Source: an uncultured Prochlorococcus sp. (GTDB lineage Bacteria > Cyanobacteriota > Cyanobacteriia > PCC-6307 > Cyanobiaceae). Taken from it: DNA of 64,000 bases. Position numbers and translations under genes: made by a program. Location of the stretch: positions 1-64,000 of the forward strand of contig NZ_CACMSM010000004.1 in the NCBI RefSeq assembly GCF_902616385.1. The letters run 5' to 3'. Shown piece after piece: positions 1-9,314 of the stretch (its first letter is position 1; every line of letters begins with the position of its first letter). Under the pieces are notes generated by a model. That model searched no databases and was not told the origin of the DNA. It was given only the letters and a program-made list of their open reading frames with translations.

Positions 1-2
1 CT

Positions 3-989
3 TTCATAACTAAAGCTGTTGAAAGAACCGGTAAAGCTGTTGTGACAATTGATACTCAAAGATATGTTAAAAAAAGAAATTTTCCAAGAAATTCTCAACT
101 TTTTCTAGACCCATATTTTGAAAGATTTTTTGGATTAGATTTGCCTAACGAAAATCGAACAAGGATAGAGCAAAACCAAGGCAGTGGATTTATATTTGCA
201 GATGGACTTGTAATGACCAATGCTCATGTAGTGAATGGATCAGATAAGGTAATTGTTGGTTTAACCAATGGCAAAAAAATAAACGCTAAACTAATAGGCC
301 AAGACTCTTTTACTGATTTAGCTGTGCTAAAGATTGAAGGGAAAGGGCCTTGGCCAAAAGCAAAGTTGGGCGATTCTGCAAAGATTAAAGTTGGTGATTG
401 GGCTATAGCAGTTGGAAATCCATTCGGACTTGAAAACACAGTTACTCTAGGTATTATTAGTAATCTCAACAGAAACGTAACTCAATTAGGAATATATGAT
501 AAAAAACTTGAACTGATTCAAACAGACGCTGCTATTAATCCTGGCAATTCTGGAGGTCCACTGTTGAATAGCGATGGAGAAGTAATTGGTATTAATACGT
601 TAATAAGATCAGGTCCAGGAGCAGGTTTAAGTTTCGCAATTCCAATTAACAAAGCTAAGGAAATTGCCTATCAACTTTTAAACAATGGGAAAGTAATACA
701 TCCTATGATCGGAATTAGCCTAGTAGAAGAAAGTTTTTCTGAGAGAAAAAATAATGTCGTAAAAGTTGGATATGTGATACCGAACAGTCCAGCTGAAAAA
801 AGTGGAATCAAAATAGATGATATTTTAATTAAAGTAGGCAATAAGGATATTGAAATAGCATCAGACGTAATAGAACAAATTAGTAAAAATGGTATCAAAA
901 AACAATTAAATATATTATTGAAGCGTAAAAATAAATTTATTAAATTAAAAGTAATACCAACTGATATTACTAATCTGCAAAATAACTAA
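3..989 (+). CDS. HtrA/Deg-family serine protease, 5' end outside the window
   Basis: Trypsin-like serine protease with a C-terminal PDZ domain, of the envelope quality-control type. The frame is open to the left edge (reading FITKAVERTGKAVV before the GTG at 42), so the N-terminus, including any signal peptide, is missing. Counted from the codon at 42, the catalytic triad is His62 (TNAHVVNG), Asp92 (TDLAVLKI) and Ser170 (GNSGGPL). The PDZ domain covers roughly residues 220-310 and includes VIPNSPAEKSGIKIDDIL. Cyanobacteria usually carry several paralogues (HtrA, HhoA, HhoB) and I cannot say which this is. The 3' end faces a tiny minus-strand gene five bases away. Confidence 0.9.
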   Translation, partial: FITKAVERTGKAVVTIDTQRYVKKRNFPRNSQLFLDPYFERFFGLDLPNENRTRIEQNQGSGFIFADGLVMTNAHVVNGSDKVIVGLTNGKKINAKLIGQDSFTDLAVLKIEGKGPWPKAKLGDSAKIKVGDWAIAVGNPFGLENTVTLGIISNLNRNVTQLGIYDKKLELIQTDAAINPGNSGGPLLNSDGEVIGINTLIRSGPGAGLSFAIPINKAKEIAYQLLNNGKVIHPMIGISLVEESFSERKNNVVKVGYVIPNSPAEKSGIKIDDILIKVGNKDIEIASDVIEQISKNGIKKQLNILLKRKNKFIKLKVIPTDITNLQNN

Positions 990-994
990 AAAAT

Positions 995-1138
995 TTAATT
1001 GTCATTCCGTTTAAGTATTTCTACACATCTAGAAATACATCTACCATCCCTGATATCGCAGGAAGTAATGCATTCAAAATAACTTTCAATAGGATCAGAA
1101 ATTTGAAAATGTTTTTCTTGGAAATCGTAATTTTTCAT
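995..1138 (-). CDS. 47-aa four-cysteine small protein
   Basis: Tiny ORF starting MKNYDFQEKHF and ending VEILKRNDN. It has four cysteines at residues 23, 27, 34 and 38 (C-x3-C-x6-C-x3-C), a spacing that could hold a metal ion or two disulfides. ATG start at 1138, TAA stop at 995. It is convergent with the protease gene. I believe similar small proteins occur in marine picocyanobacteria, but the function is unknown. The regular cysteine pattern and clean boundaries argue that it is real. Confidence 0.6.
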   Translation of the reverse strand: MKNYDFQEKHFQISDPIESYFECITSCDIRDGRCISRCVEILKRNDN

Positions 1139-1249
1139 TTAAATTATTAAAACCTATTTTTGTATTTTTAAGATTAATCAATGACAGTAAACTATGTAAA
1201 GATAAATGAGTGATCTTACTTAGCTAATTGTAAATTTTATTAAAAGTAA

Positions 1250-2875
1250 TCAAATTTTTTGGCTTTGAGTTTTTTCTAAAAAATATTCGTAGTTACCATT
1301 ATATGAAAATAACTTTGAATCTTTAATTTCAATAATTCTATTTGCAACCTTTGAAATAAAATACCGATCATGAGAAATGATTAATAATGAACCTTTATAA
1401 TTTTTAATTGCTAATTCTAAGTTTTCCTTAGATTGCAAATCCAAATGATTTGTTGGTTCGTCCAAAAGGAGAAAATTACTAGGATTAATAATCATGAGGG
1501 CCAATGCTAATCTCGCCTTTTCTCCCCCACTGAGTTGTTTAATATATTTAAAAACAGTTTCATTTTGAAAGCCAAAACCTCCTAAAAATGTTCTAACTTT
1601 TTTTTGGGACCATTCTGGAGAATTATTACATATTAAATCAATAACCCTTTCGTCAAGTGAAAGTGCTTCAGCCTGATTTTGTTCATAATAGCTAGTAATA
1701 ATATTATGTTTACCAAGATTAATTTCTCCAATTTCAGGAGATATTTTTTTCATAATAATCTTGAGCAACGTAGATTTGCCGCAGCCATTAGGGCCCAAAA
1801 TTGCTATTTTCTCCCCAGAAGAAACCTTTAAATTAATATCTAGAAAGAGAATTTTATCCTCGAAACTATGAGACAAATTTTTGATATTTAGAACTAATTT
1901 TCCTGAGCGAGGGCAATCTGGAAAATTAAAAACAGGACTTTTTGATTTGGCAATGGGAGCCTCAAATTTAGAAATCTTTTTTAATTGTTTTTCTCTACTC
2001 TTTGCTTGAGAACTTCTAGTTGCACTAGCTCTAAATCTATCAATATACCTCTTCTGTAACTCAATTTCTTTTTGTTGTAATTGATATGCCTTATTTTGGG
2101 ATTCTTCATTCAAAGATTTCTGTTCGACAAAAAAAGAATAGTTCCCATTATATGTTTCAGACATTCCTCTATCTACAAAAATTATTTTTTTACATAATTT
2201 ATCTAAGAAATATCTATCGTGGCTGATAATTATAACTGCAATTTTAAGCGATGATAGATATTCTTCCAACCAAGAAATAGTTTCTAAATCTAAATGATTG
2301 GTTGGTTCATCCAATAAAAGTAAATCTGGTTTTTGTAAAATTATTTTTCCAAGCGCAACTTTCATCTGCCAACCACCTGAGAAATTGCCAACTAATTTAT
2401 CAGCATCTTCGATAGAGAAGCCTAATTTTGGTAATATTTTTTCTACATCAGATTGCATTTTATAACCCCCTAAAGCTTCAAATTTTGTTTGATATTTTGC
2501 GAGTTGATTTACAAATATTTCAAGTTCATCAGAATTTTTTTTTATATCCAACGATTTCATTTTATTCTCAATTTCTAAAAGTTTAATAGCAACAATTTGT
2601 ATATCTTTAAAAGAACTTTCTAATTCCTGTCTAACTGAAAAAGTCAAATTACAATCAAATTCTTGCTTTAAATGGGCAATTTTAGGATTTCCCTCTTTGA
2701 TGATCGTTCCACTTGTTTGCTCTTCCTCTCCAATTAAAATCTTAAATTGGGTTGATTTACCTGCACCATTAGAACCAACTAAGCCAACTTTTTCTCCTTT
2801 CTTAATCTCCCAACTAATATTTTTTAAAACAACATCTGTAGAATAAATTTTGCTTACACCTTCAAATCTAATCAC
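1250..2875 (-). CDS. ABC-F family ATPase (duplicated ATP-binding domains, no membrane domain)
   Basis: Cytosolic ABC-F protein of the Uup/EttA/YdiF type; members act on ribosomes or translation. It has two complete ATP-binding domains. The first has Walker A GSNGAGKST (near residue 35), signature FSGGWQMK and LLLLDEPTNHLD. The second has GPNGCGKST (near 360), LSGGEKAR and FLLLDEPTNHLD. The linker between them is basic and helical (near 255-310), as in ABC-F proteins. At 541 residues the length is typical. ATG start gives MIRFEGVSKIY. The exact subfamily is not resolved. Confidence 0.92.
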   Translation of the reverse strand: MIRFEGVSKIYSTDVVLKNISWEIKKGEKVGLVGSNGAGKSTQFKILIGEEEQTSGTIIKEGNPKIAHLKQEFDCNLTFSVRQELESSFKDIQIVAIKLLEIENKMKSLDIKKNSDELEIFVNQLAKYQTKFEALGGYKMQSDVEKILPKLGFSIEDADKLVGNFSGGWQMKVALGKIILQKPDLLLLDEPTNHLDLETISWLEEYLSSLKIAVIIISHDRYFLDKLCKKIIFVDRGMSETYNGNYSFFVEQKSLNEESQNKAYQLQQKEIELQKRYIDRFRASATRSSQAKSREKQLKKISKFEAPIAKSKSPVFNFPDCPRSGKLVLNIKNLSHSFEDKILFLDINLKVSSGEKIAILGPNGCGKSTLLKIIMKKISPEIGEINLGKHNIITSYYEQNQAEALSLDERVIDLICNNSPEWSQKKVRTFLGGFGFQNETVFKYIKQLSGGEKARLALALMIINPSNFLLLDEPTNHLDLQSKENLELAIKNYKGSLLIISHDRYFISKVANRIIEIKDSKLFSYNGNYEYFLEKTQSQKI

Positions 2876-2947
2876 TGTTTTAAAAATTGAATTTACAAAA
2901 TCTGTGTCTTATTTACTAAAAAATATTTTGTGGAATAAAATTAAATC

Positions 2948-3124
2948 ATGAAAAGAATAGAACAAATTGTAGTGATTTTCATAGCTGCAGCTCTTGCAAT
3001 TCCAAGTTATTGGTTTTTTTGGACTTTGGCTGGAGGAGGTGGCTACAACAAAAGAATAAAACCTATTCCTAATCCAAATAATAATTATTCGAAACCTTTT
3101 CCTAAAGACCTCCTCGAGCCTTAA
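2948..3124 (+). CDS. 58-aa small single-pass membrane protein
   Basis: Short ORF beginning MKRIEQIVVIFIAAALAIPSY. One hydrophobic segment spans about residues 6-29, followed by a glycine run (AGGGGY) and a proline/asparagine-rich tail. It is transcribed divergently from the ABC-F gene, and its 3' end overlaps by 23 bases the end of the minus-strand Nif11-like gene at 3102-3332. The function is unknown. The ATG start and clean hydrophobic profile support a real gene. Confidence 0.6.
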   Translation: MKRIEQIVVIFIAAALAIPSYWFFWTLAGGGGYNKRIKPIPNPNNNYSKPFPKDLLEP

Positions 3125-3332
3125 TTAACCACATTTTAGTTGCCTCATCATCAATAGTACTCAAATATTCAATAACCTCTTCTTTAGTAACAGAAATATT
3201 TAACTCGTTGCCAATATCGCATATTTTATCTAAGGCTTTTTTGGGATTAGTTAAGGCTGTCATAAACAAACTTTGTTTCTTTTTGGAATCGTTGGCTATT
3301 AACTTATAGAGCTTTTCAGCATTACTGGACAT
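3102..3332 (-). CDS. Nif11-like small protein (76 aa)
   Basis: The 76-residue protein starts MSSNAEKLYKLI and ends LIKARGGL. The pattern of a helical N-terminus, LTNPKKALDKICDIGNELNISVTKEEVIEYL and a C-terminal double glycine resembles the Nif11 domain. That domain occurs in cyanobacterial proteins and also serves as the leader of some ribosomally made peptides such as prochlorosins. No core peptide follows the GG, and no lanthipeptide synthetase or transporter is nearby. It is therefore more likely a stand-alone Nif11-type protein of unknown role. The family call comes from reading the pattern only. Confidence 0.6.
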   Translation of the reverse strand: MSSNAEKLYKLIANDSKKKQSLFMTALTNPKKALDKICDIGNELNISVTKEEVIEYLSTIDDEATKMWLIKARGGL

Positions 3333-3366
3333 GTTTTTAAAATCTATTTATTAATAGATTATTACT

Positions 3367-3705
3367 TCAAGCTACATTTTGTTCATTATATTTATTTTTA
3401 GATAAATCATTATCCACATCTTTTATCTCTTTTGCAGAGGCATCTGCCATGCTTCTTGCATCTAAACATAAAACTTTTCTTAATTTGGCAAAGTTAGCTG
3501 CGTGAGATTTTCTACCATCTTTTTGAGCATAATACTCAGACTGCTGAAGAATATGGTGAAGATGAGTTAACAAATACGGACTAATTACAGCTGATACCAA
3601 AACGTCACTATTTTCATTATCTTGAGAATCAGAATTGACTAATCTTTTTTTCGGTTTATCAATTATCGACCTTTTAGGAGAATCAATTTTTCTTGAATTT
3701 TTCAT
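3367..3705 (-). CDS. conserved-looking hypothetical protein (112 aa)
   Basis: Soluble protein starting MKNSRKIDSPKRSI, with a basic N-terminus, a central hydrophobic stretch (VLVSAVISPYLLTHLHHILQQSEYY) and a charged tail. The ATG at 3705 is preferred over the TTG at 3720, which would add five residues. It lies 34 bases downstream of the Nif11-like gene on the same strand and is divergent from the RHH-like gene at 3823. I do not recognise a family. Confidence 0.65.
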   Translation of the reverse strand: MKNSRKIDSPKRSIIDKPKKRLVNSDSQDNENSDVLVSAVISPYLLTHLHHILQQSEYYAQKDGRKSHAANFAKLRKVLCLDARSMADASAKEIKDVDNDLSKNKYNEQNVA

Positions 3706-3822
3706 GAGACAATAAAACAATTAATTGATACGGACATAAATTCCCTTACCAATAATATACACAAAGATAGTATCCTTGACTAACTGTGTATACTAATAAG
3801 TAACAGTTATCAACTTTGACTC

Positions 3823-4125
3823 ATGGCTACCCGCCAAAACTCAACTAATGGGAAGCCTAAATCCCCCAGAATTCAAGTAGTTCTTCCAGAATTAATATGT
3901 GAGCAATTAACTATTTTGGCTAATAATGAATCGAGGACAGTTAGTAATATGGCAAAAGTATTAATACAAGAGGGCATAAAAAAATATTTCGAAAAAGAAA
4001 TTAAATCACCTATTTCAGAAAATAATTTAAATACTGATACTTTTAGAAACGAACTTGAAAAACAAAGCGTTAAAAGATTAAAAAGAGCTCCGCAAAGGAT
4101 TAGATACTATAAAAAATCTGATTAA
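3823..4125 (+). CDS. possible ribbon-helix-helix DNA-binding protein
   Basis: The 100-residue protein starts MATRQNSTNGKPKSPRIQVVLPEL. The segment RIQVVLPELICEQLTILANNESRTVSNMAKVLIQEGIKKYF fits a ribbon-helix-helix (CopG/Arc-like) fold: one beta strand followed by two helices. The C-terminal tail is basic (SVKRLKRAPQRIRYYKK). A small transcriptional regulator is the likeliest role; no toxin partner is adjacent. It is divergent from the hypothetical gene ending at 3705, with about 117 bp shared between them. Confidence 0.6.
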   Translation: MATRQNSTNGKPKSPRIQVVLPELICEQLTILANNESRTVSNMAKVLIQEGIKKYFEKEIKSPISENNLNTDTFRNELEKQSVKRLKRAPQRIRYYKKSD

Positions 4126-4131
4126 AAATAA

Positions 4132-4836
4132 TTAATTCTGAGGCAATTTCTGTAAATCTACAGTTTTTCCCATTACTACCAGAATATTTCCTCTTTCCAA
4201 GATATATTTTGCTGGAGGATTAACTGTTAACTCTTCAGCCGATCCTGCTGCAAGAACATTAACTAAATAATTTTTCCTCAAATTCAAATCTCTCAAAGAT
4301 CTTCCGATAAATTCCTCTGGAACAGTTATTTCATCTATTCCAGTTTGGTTATCGAGTTCCAATCTTTCAATTAAATTTGGTCTAACAAGTTCTAAACCTA
4401 ATCTTTCTCCTTGCATTCTGGAAGGAAAGACAACTTTGTCTGCACCTACCCTTTTTAACATTTTTTCGTGCAAGTCACTGGTAGCTCTTGCTATTACTCT
4501 TTGCACTTTGCTGCCTTCACTATCTTTAGCAATAAGTGTCGTAGTAATACTCGCTTCAATAGGTTCACTTATACCTACTACAACAGTATTCATTTCAAGT
4601 ATTCCAGATTCCTTCATAGACTCTTCATCGGTGCAATCTACAACTCTAGCTTCTATAGAAGGTTCCAATTGTCTCAAATCATCAATCGCTTTTTCCGAAT
4701 AATCTGCAGCCAAAACATCTGCACCATTACTTATAAGTTCTCTACAAACAGCAGTTCCAAATCTTCCAACTCCAACAACTGCAAAAGTGAGTGCTTCTTT
4801 TTCTCTCTTTTGAGACCACTGCCACCAATCAGCCAT
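4132..4836 (-). CDS. ktrA: KtrA/TrkA-type regulatory subunit of K+ uptake
   Basis: Cytosolic RCK-domain protein that gates a KtrB/TrkH potassium channel through bound nucleotide. The Rossmann motif VVGVGRFGTAVCREL lies near the N-terminus with the acidic ADYSEKA strand after it. A TrkA-C domain fills the last 80 residues (ITVPEEFIGRSLRDLNLR). The ATG at 4836 (MADWWQWSQ) is preferred over a TTG at 4851. It is the last gene of a minus-strand operon behind ktrB. Confidence 0.88.
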   Translation of the reverse strand: MADWWQWSQKREKEALTFAVVGVGRFGTAVCRELISNGADVLAADYSEKAIDDLRQLEPSIEARVVDCTDEESMKESGILEMNTVVVGISEPIEASITTTLIAKDSEGSKVQRVIARATSDLHEKMLKRVGADKVVFPSRMQGERLGLELVRPNLIERLELDNQTGIDEITVPEEFIGRSLRDLNLRKNYLVNVLAAGSAEELTVNPPAKYILERGNILVVMGKTVDLQKLPQN

Positions 4837-4853
4837 AATAAACTCAGTCAATC

Positions 4854-6257
4854 CTAAACGTAAAGATCAGCCCTAGGATAGCCAATTCTCTTTTGCCTAT
4901 CTATTCTACTCTTATAAAGAGCTTGCCAAAGTGCACTTAAAAGCAAAAGGATACCAAGTCTACCTACAAACATTCCCACAATAAGAATAAATTGGCCGAA
5001 ATGATTTAATTTTGCAGTTAAACCAATATCAAAACCAACAGTTGCAAAAGCAGATATGCAGGTGAACAGAATTTCTAGGAATGTGAAAGATTCTTTCTTA
5101 ACAAAAGTATTTGTTGTACTTAGCAACATTGCCATTAAAAGAACAAAAAGCAAAGATCCAACTGTAATTCCAACTGCCTTAAGAATAACTTTATCTGAAA
5201 TTAATCTATTGCTAATAATTACATCTTTCTGACCTCTTAAAGTTGATCTAGTTGCAGCCATTAAAGCAATAAATGTAGTTGTTTTTATGCCCCCACCAGT
5301 ACCTCCGGTACTTGCGCCAATAAACATCAAAGTCATTAATAACAACAGACCAGTATCTGATATGGAGTTCAAGGAGATTGGATAATTTGTAAAGCCTGCA
5401 GTTCTTGCACTTACTGTTTCAAAGATTGATGACAATAACCGTTCAAAAACATTCAAATCATTAAAAAATTGACTACCAAGCAATGATTCAGTGATAAAGA
5501 ATCCTAATGATCCGAACAATATTAGAGACAAACTTGTCCTAATAACAAGTCTGGAATGAAGGCTTAATTTTTTATAAGAAAGATTTTTTTTATTACTCCA
5601 AATATCATCAATAACCCGCCAGCCCAATCCACCCATAACAATAAGAAAAAGAAAAACAATATTCACCAAATAATTTGTTCTATAGTCTTGAAGACTATTT
5701 GACATTAGAGAAAATCCTGCATTGTTATATGCAGATATGCTGTGAAAAATCGATGACCATAGTCTTTCCCAATTATTTTGAATGTCTACAAATCCAAAAG
5801 AATATAAAAAAATTGCTCCCAAAGATATAATACTAATCGCCGTAATAGCAATGCTTTGAAAAGTTCGACCAATTCCTCCAACTCCAAATTCATCTAGAGT
5901 CTTTCCTTTATCTAATCTAGTTCTTAGCTTTGTCCCCTTTACAACAAACCCTTGTAAAAATGTTGTAATAGCCATTAATCCTAGACCACCTGATAAAAGC
6001 ATAAATGCCAAGAAAAATTGGCCAAAGAAATTTAAATCAACTCCAATATCTATTATGGTTAAGCCAGTTACGGTTATAGCAGAAGTTGATGTAAAAAATG
6101 CTTCCCACAAACCAACCTTTGAAGACGAACATAATGGAGAACTCAAAACTAAAGTTCCACAACAAATAACAAACAAGCCTGTAACAATCGTAAATTGAGG
6201 TACAGAGAGCTTTTTGTAAGCATCCTTTAACTTATAAAAAGTACTTGTTAATTTCAC
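4854..6257 (-). CDS. ktrB: KtrB/TrkH-type K+ (Na+-dependent) transporter, membrane subunit
   Basis: Integral membrane potassium-translocating subunit of 467 residues with four pore-loop-like repeats, for example TSTSAITVTGLTIIDIG near residue 60 and GASTGGTGGGIKTTTF near 315. GTG start (KLTSTFYKLKDAY). It lies five bases after the SLC13-like gene and immediately ahead of ktrA, so all three are probably co-transcribed. In cyanobacteria Ktr systems matter for osmotic adaptation; a KtrE-like subunit is not seen here. Confidence 0.88.
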   Translation of the reverse strand: MKLTSTFYKLKDAYKKLSVPQFTIVTGLFVICCGTLVLSSPLCSSSKVGLWEAFFTSTSAITVTGLTIIDIGVDLNFFGQFFLAFMLLSGGLGLMAITTFLQGFVVKGTKLRTRLDKGKTLDEFGVGGIGRTFQSIAITAISIISLGAIFLYSFGFVDIQNNWERLWSSIFHSISAYNNAGFSLMSNSLQDYRTNYLVNIVFLFLIVMGGLGWRVIDDIWSNKKNLSYKKLSLHSRLVIRTSLSLILFGSLGFFITESLLGSQFFNDLNVFERLLSSIFETVSARTAGFTNYPISLNSISDTGLLLLMTLMFIGASTGGTGGGIKTTTFIALMAATRSTLRGQKDVIISNRLISDKVILKAVGITVGSLLFVLLMAMLLSTTNTFVKKESFTFLEILFTCISAFATVGFDIGLTAKLNHFGQFILIVGMFVGRLGILLLLSALWQALYKSRIDRQKRIGYPRADLYV

Positions 6258-6262
6258 ATTAT

Positions 6263-8071
6263 CTATCCGTAATTTAAAATTATCAATGCTGGCACAGTAA
6301 ATGACATTATAAGTGTTAATCCAGCTCCGTATTTTGCAATATCAAAAAATCTATATCTTCCAGGACCATAAACCATTAAATTTGTTTGATAACCCATGGG
6401 AGTTAAGAAAGATTGACTAGCACCGAATAAAACAAGCATTATTAAAGCGTTTGGGGAAATACCTAAAACATTTGAGAATTCAATAGCAACAGGCAAAATC
6501 AAAGCAACCGAAGCAGCATTACTAATAAATTGTGTAAGAATGACTGTAGATACAAAAATTACGACTAGTGCAAAATACACAGGTATTCCATAAAGGGCAA
6601 AGTTAAGATTAAGTGCAATTAAATCTGCTAATCCTGTTACTTGCATAGCTACACTAAAACATGATAAGGATCCCAACAACAAAATAACGTCTAACCGAAT
6701 TGATTTTTGTATCTCTGCAGGTCTTAAACATCCACAAGCAACCATGGCAATGACTGCTAAAAGGACTGAACCTACTAATGGAATATTAGAAATTGATGGT
6801 AAAACTACCATTCCTATTGCGATTGCAATAGATATAGGTTTTTTTATCAAGAAAGGTAAATCATCATCAAATTGATCTAAAATAAGCAAATCATTACTAG
6901 CTTGCAAACCTCTTATTGAATCTAAAGGTGCTTGCAATAATAATACATCTCCAGCCCTTAAAACAGCTTGACCTAATCTCTCCTGAACAGTTTGTTGGCC
7001 TCTTCTTAGTGCCAAAACTGTTGCATTATGACGCTGCCTAAATCTTAATTCTCTCAAACTTGCACCAGCCAGAGTTGAGCCAGCTGGTAAAAGCGCTTCA
7101 AAGGTCTTAGTACCCTCATCATCTGAAAAAAAATTAGCTCCATCGAAAGATGTTCTGTTTTCGCCTAATAGAATGGTATGTTCCTGCTGAAGCCTAAATA
7201 AGTCTGCCCTTGTAACGCGGATTATTAACCTATCATCCGGTTCAATCTTTCTATCAGCCAAAGGAGGGAGAATAACTTTTCCATTTCGTTGCAATTCCAG
7301 AACATCCACATCAAATCTTCTTTGCAATCTACTATTTCTGACAGACTGTCCAACTAATTCTGAAGTAGAGGGAATAGTAACTTCAGTAAAGTATATATTC
7401 ATATCACCATGTTTAATAAACTCCTTATCTCTCCCTCTATCTGGCAAAAGAATATCAGAAACTAGAATCATATAGGTTGTACCTATAAGCCATACAGGAA
7501 TTCCGATTGAAGTCAAACTAAATAATTCCAAAGCTCCATAACCTAATTGTTGACTAATATCACTTACAAGAAGATTTACTGAGCTACCCAATAATGTCAG
7601 AGTTCCACCAAGTAAAGTAGCAAAAGAAAGAGGTAACAAAACTTTTGATGGTGATATATTTCTCCGCTCGCACCAACCTTCAATTAGAGGTAACAAAGAT
7701 GCTACTACTGGGGTATTAGGCACAATTCCAGATATTGGAGCAATCAAAAAAGTTATTAAAGAAATTAATTTCCTTGGGGTTTTAATACTTTCAGAAGAAA
7801 TCAATTCTCTTACTCTGTCTAGGGCACCACTTTTAAATAATGCAGAGGAAACTGCAAATAAACCCATAAGGGTAATTAAGGATGGGCTACCAAATCCAGC
7901 TAAAGCTTTCTCAGGAGAAAGAACCCCAGTAACTATAAATATTCCAACACATAACAAACCAGTTAATTCTGGCGCGATAGTATTTTTAATAAACAAAATT
8001 ATTGACATTATTAAAACAACTACCGTTATTAACGCATCAAAATTATTACTAACTACTGCAATTAAATTCAT
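6263..8071 (-). CDS. SLC13/DASS-type anion:Na+ symporter with two internal RCK_C (TrkA-C) domains
   Basis: 602-residue membrane protein. The N-terminal block of membrane helices (residues about 1-205) includes IVPNTPVVASLLPLI. Two soluble TrkA-C domains follow (about 215-295 and 305-390). A second helix block (about 400-600) includes FISNAASVALILPVAIEF, the usual Asn-containing re-entrant motif. The architecture matches bacterial transporters annotated as sulfate or dicarboxylate permeases; the substrate cannot be read from sequence. ATG start. It is the first gene of the operon with ktrB and ktrA. Confidence 0.82.
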   Translation of the reverse strand: MNLIAVVSNNFDALITVVVLIMSIILFIKNTIAPELTGLLCVGIFIVTGVLSPEKALAGFGSPSLITLMGLFAVSSALFKSGALDRVRELISSESIKTPRKLISLITFLIAPISGIVPNTPVVASLLPLIEGWCERRNISPSKVLLPLSFATLLGGTLTLLGSSVNLLVSDISQQLGYGALELFSLTSIGIPVWLIGTTYMILVSDILLPDRGRDKEFIKHGDMNIYFTEVTIPSTSELVGQSVRNSRLQRRFDVDVLELQRNGKVILPPLADRKIEPDDRLIIRVTRADLFRLQQEHTILLGENRTSFDGANFFSDDEGTKTFEALLPAGSTLAGASLRELRFRQRHNATVLALRRGQQTVQERLGQAVLRAGDVLLLQAPLDSIRGLQASNDLLILDQFDDDLPFLIKKPISIAIAIGMVVLPSISNIPLVGSVLLAVIAMVACGCLRPAEIQKSIRLDVILLLGSLSCFSVAMQVTGLADLIALNLNFALYGIPVYFALVVIFVSTVILTQFISNAASVALILPVAIEFSNVLGISPNALIMLVLFGASQSFLTPMGYQTNLMVYGPGRYRFFDIAKYGAGLTLIMSFTVPALIILNYG

Positions 8072-8120
8072 ACGACACTTATTTAACTCAATATACCCAA
8101 AAACAATATTTCAAAAAAGT

Positions 8121-9314
8121 TTAATCGGAATTATCTTTTTTGAGAAACTTTTTAAAAATTGATTTTTTTTGGAATATCCATGATGATGCAGATTTTAAAC
8201 TTTCCGTAATATCAGGCAACTTGGCAGCATATATAAGTCTTCTTGCCTCAAAAGCCAATTTCCCAGATAAAGTAACACCTAGCCCAGAAATTGAAGCTTC
8301 TCCTATTCCTAAGCTAATCATTTCACCATTGTCTTGAAATTCAAATGGTGAAGGATCCTTGCCTTGAATTAAAAGTTGTAAATTATTAGCCAGATGATTT
8401 CCTTCCTGCATAGCGACCTGAGCAGTTATAGGTAGATCCTCCATTCCCTCAATAACTGAAATATCGCCAATAGCAAAACAGTTTTTATAGCTTTCTACTT
8501 GCAAATTTTTATTAACTAAAATTCGTCCAAATTTTTTTGTTATCTCATCAGTTTCTAAGTAAGACAAATTAGGTTTAACGCCCGCAGTCCAAATAACAAG
8601 ATCTTTATCCAAAGAAGTTATTCCAACTTCACTAGAAATAGTAATTTTAGTCTCTGAGACTTCTTTAACTGTAGAATTCAAAAGAACTTTGATCTTTCTT
8701 TTTTCTAATGCCTTCTCTGCTTGTTCCCTATTAAAAATTTTATTTTTATTAAGGATCTCATTTGATTTTTCTACGACATTAATTTCAAATTTGTCTACAA
8801 ATATATCTTTAATTTTGCATGCCAATTCGATGCCAGAGGGGCCCCCTCCAACTATGAATAACTTGTTATGAGACGCAGTTTCCTGTGATTTCTGTAAAAA
8901 AGAATTTAATTCTTCTAGATCGTGAAAATCATTGAAAAAATAGCAATTTTCATCTACACCTTTTATTAAAAAACTATTTGGAATAGATCCTGTACAGATA
9001 ACAAGATACTGATAACTTAATTTTAAATCGTCACTAAATTCAAGAATATTTTCTTTGAAGGAAATCTTAGTTAAACAATTTCTTAAAAAAGTTATGCCCA
9101 CATCAGAAAAAATATTTGCAAATTTTGGGGTAGCTTCCCAACTCCTAATTTCTTTACTCAAAACTTCGTACATTAAAGGTTTAAATATGAAGTTAGTTTC
9201 AGAATCAACTACAATAATTGGTATAGAAGGATTAAGTTTTTTTAGATTTAAAGCAAATGTCATTCCCGCAAAACCTGCTCCAACTATTACTATTGGTTTT
9301 TGTATTGATTTCAT
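8121..9314 (-). CDS. ndbB: type II NAD(P)H dehydrogenase (NDH-2)
   Basis: Single-subunit FAD enzyme oxidising NAD(P)H and reducing quinone at the membrane without pumping protons. The FAD Rossmann motif VGAGFAGMTFAL is at residues about 11-22, and the NAD(P)H motif VGGGPSGIELACK is near 155. The FAD-closing motif CFAIGDIS lies near 285. At 397 residues the length is usual. The subtype (ndbA/B/C) is a guess. ATG start; divergent from cysH. Confidence 0.82.
   Translation of the reverse strand: MKSIQKPIVIVGAGFAGMTFALNLKKLNPSIPIIVVDSETNFIFKPLMYEVLSKEIRSWEATPKFANIFSDVGITFLRNCLTKISFKENILEFSDDLKLSYQYLVICTGSIPNSFLIKGVDENCYFFNDFHDLEELNSFLQKSQETASHNKLFIVGGGPSGIELACKIKDIFVDKFEINVVEKSNEILNKNKIFNREQAEKALEKRKIKVLLNSTVKEVSETKITISSEVGITSLDKDLVIWTAGVKPNLSYLETDEITKKFGRILVNKNLQVESYKNCFAIGDISVIEGMEDLPITAQVAMQEGNHLANNLQLLIQGKDPSPFEFQDNGEMISLGIGEASISGLGVTLSGKLAFEARRLIYAAKLPDITESLKSASSWIFQKKSIFKKFLKKDNSD

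Noticed and set aside
3776..3796. Possible sigma-70 promoter TTGACT ... TATACT upstream of the RHH-like gene
   Set aside because: The spacing between the two boxes is only seven bases, far too short; no better pair was found.
4436..4857. Two plus-strand frames (88 and 129 aa) opposite ktrA
   Set aside because: They are antisense to a clear RCK protein, with no recognisable motif or independent start signal.
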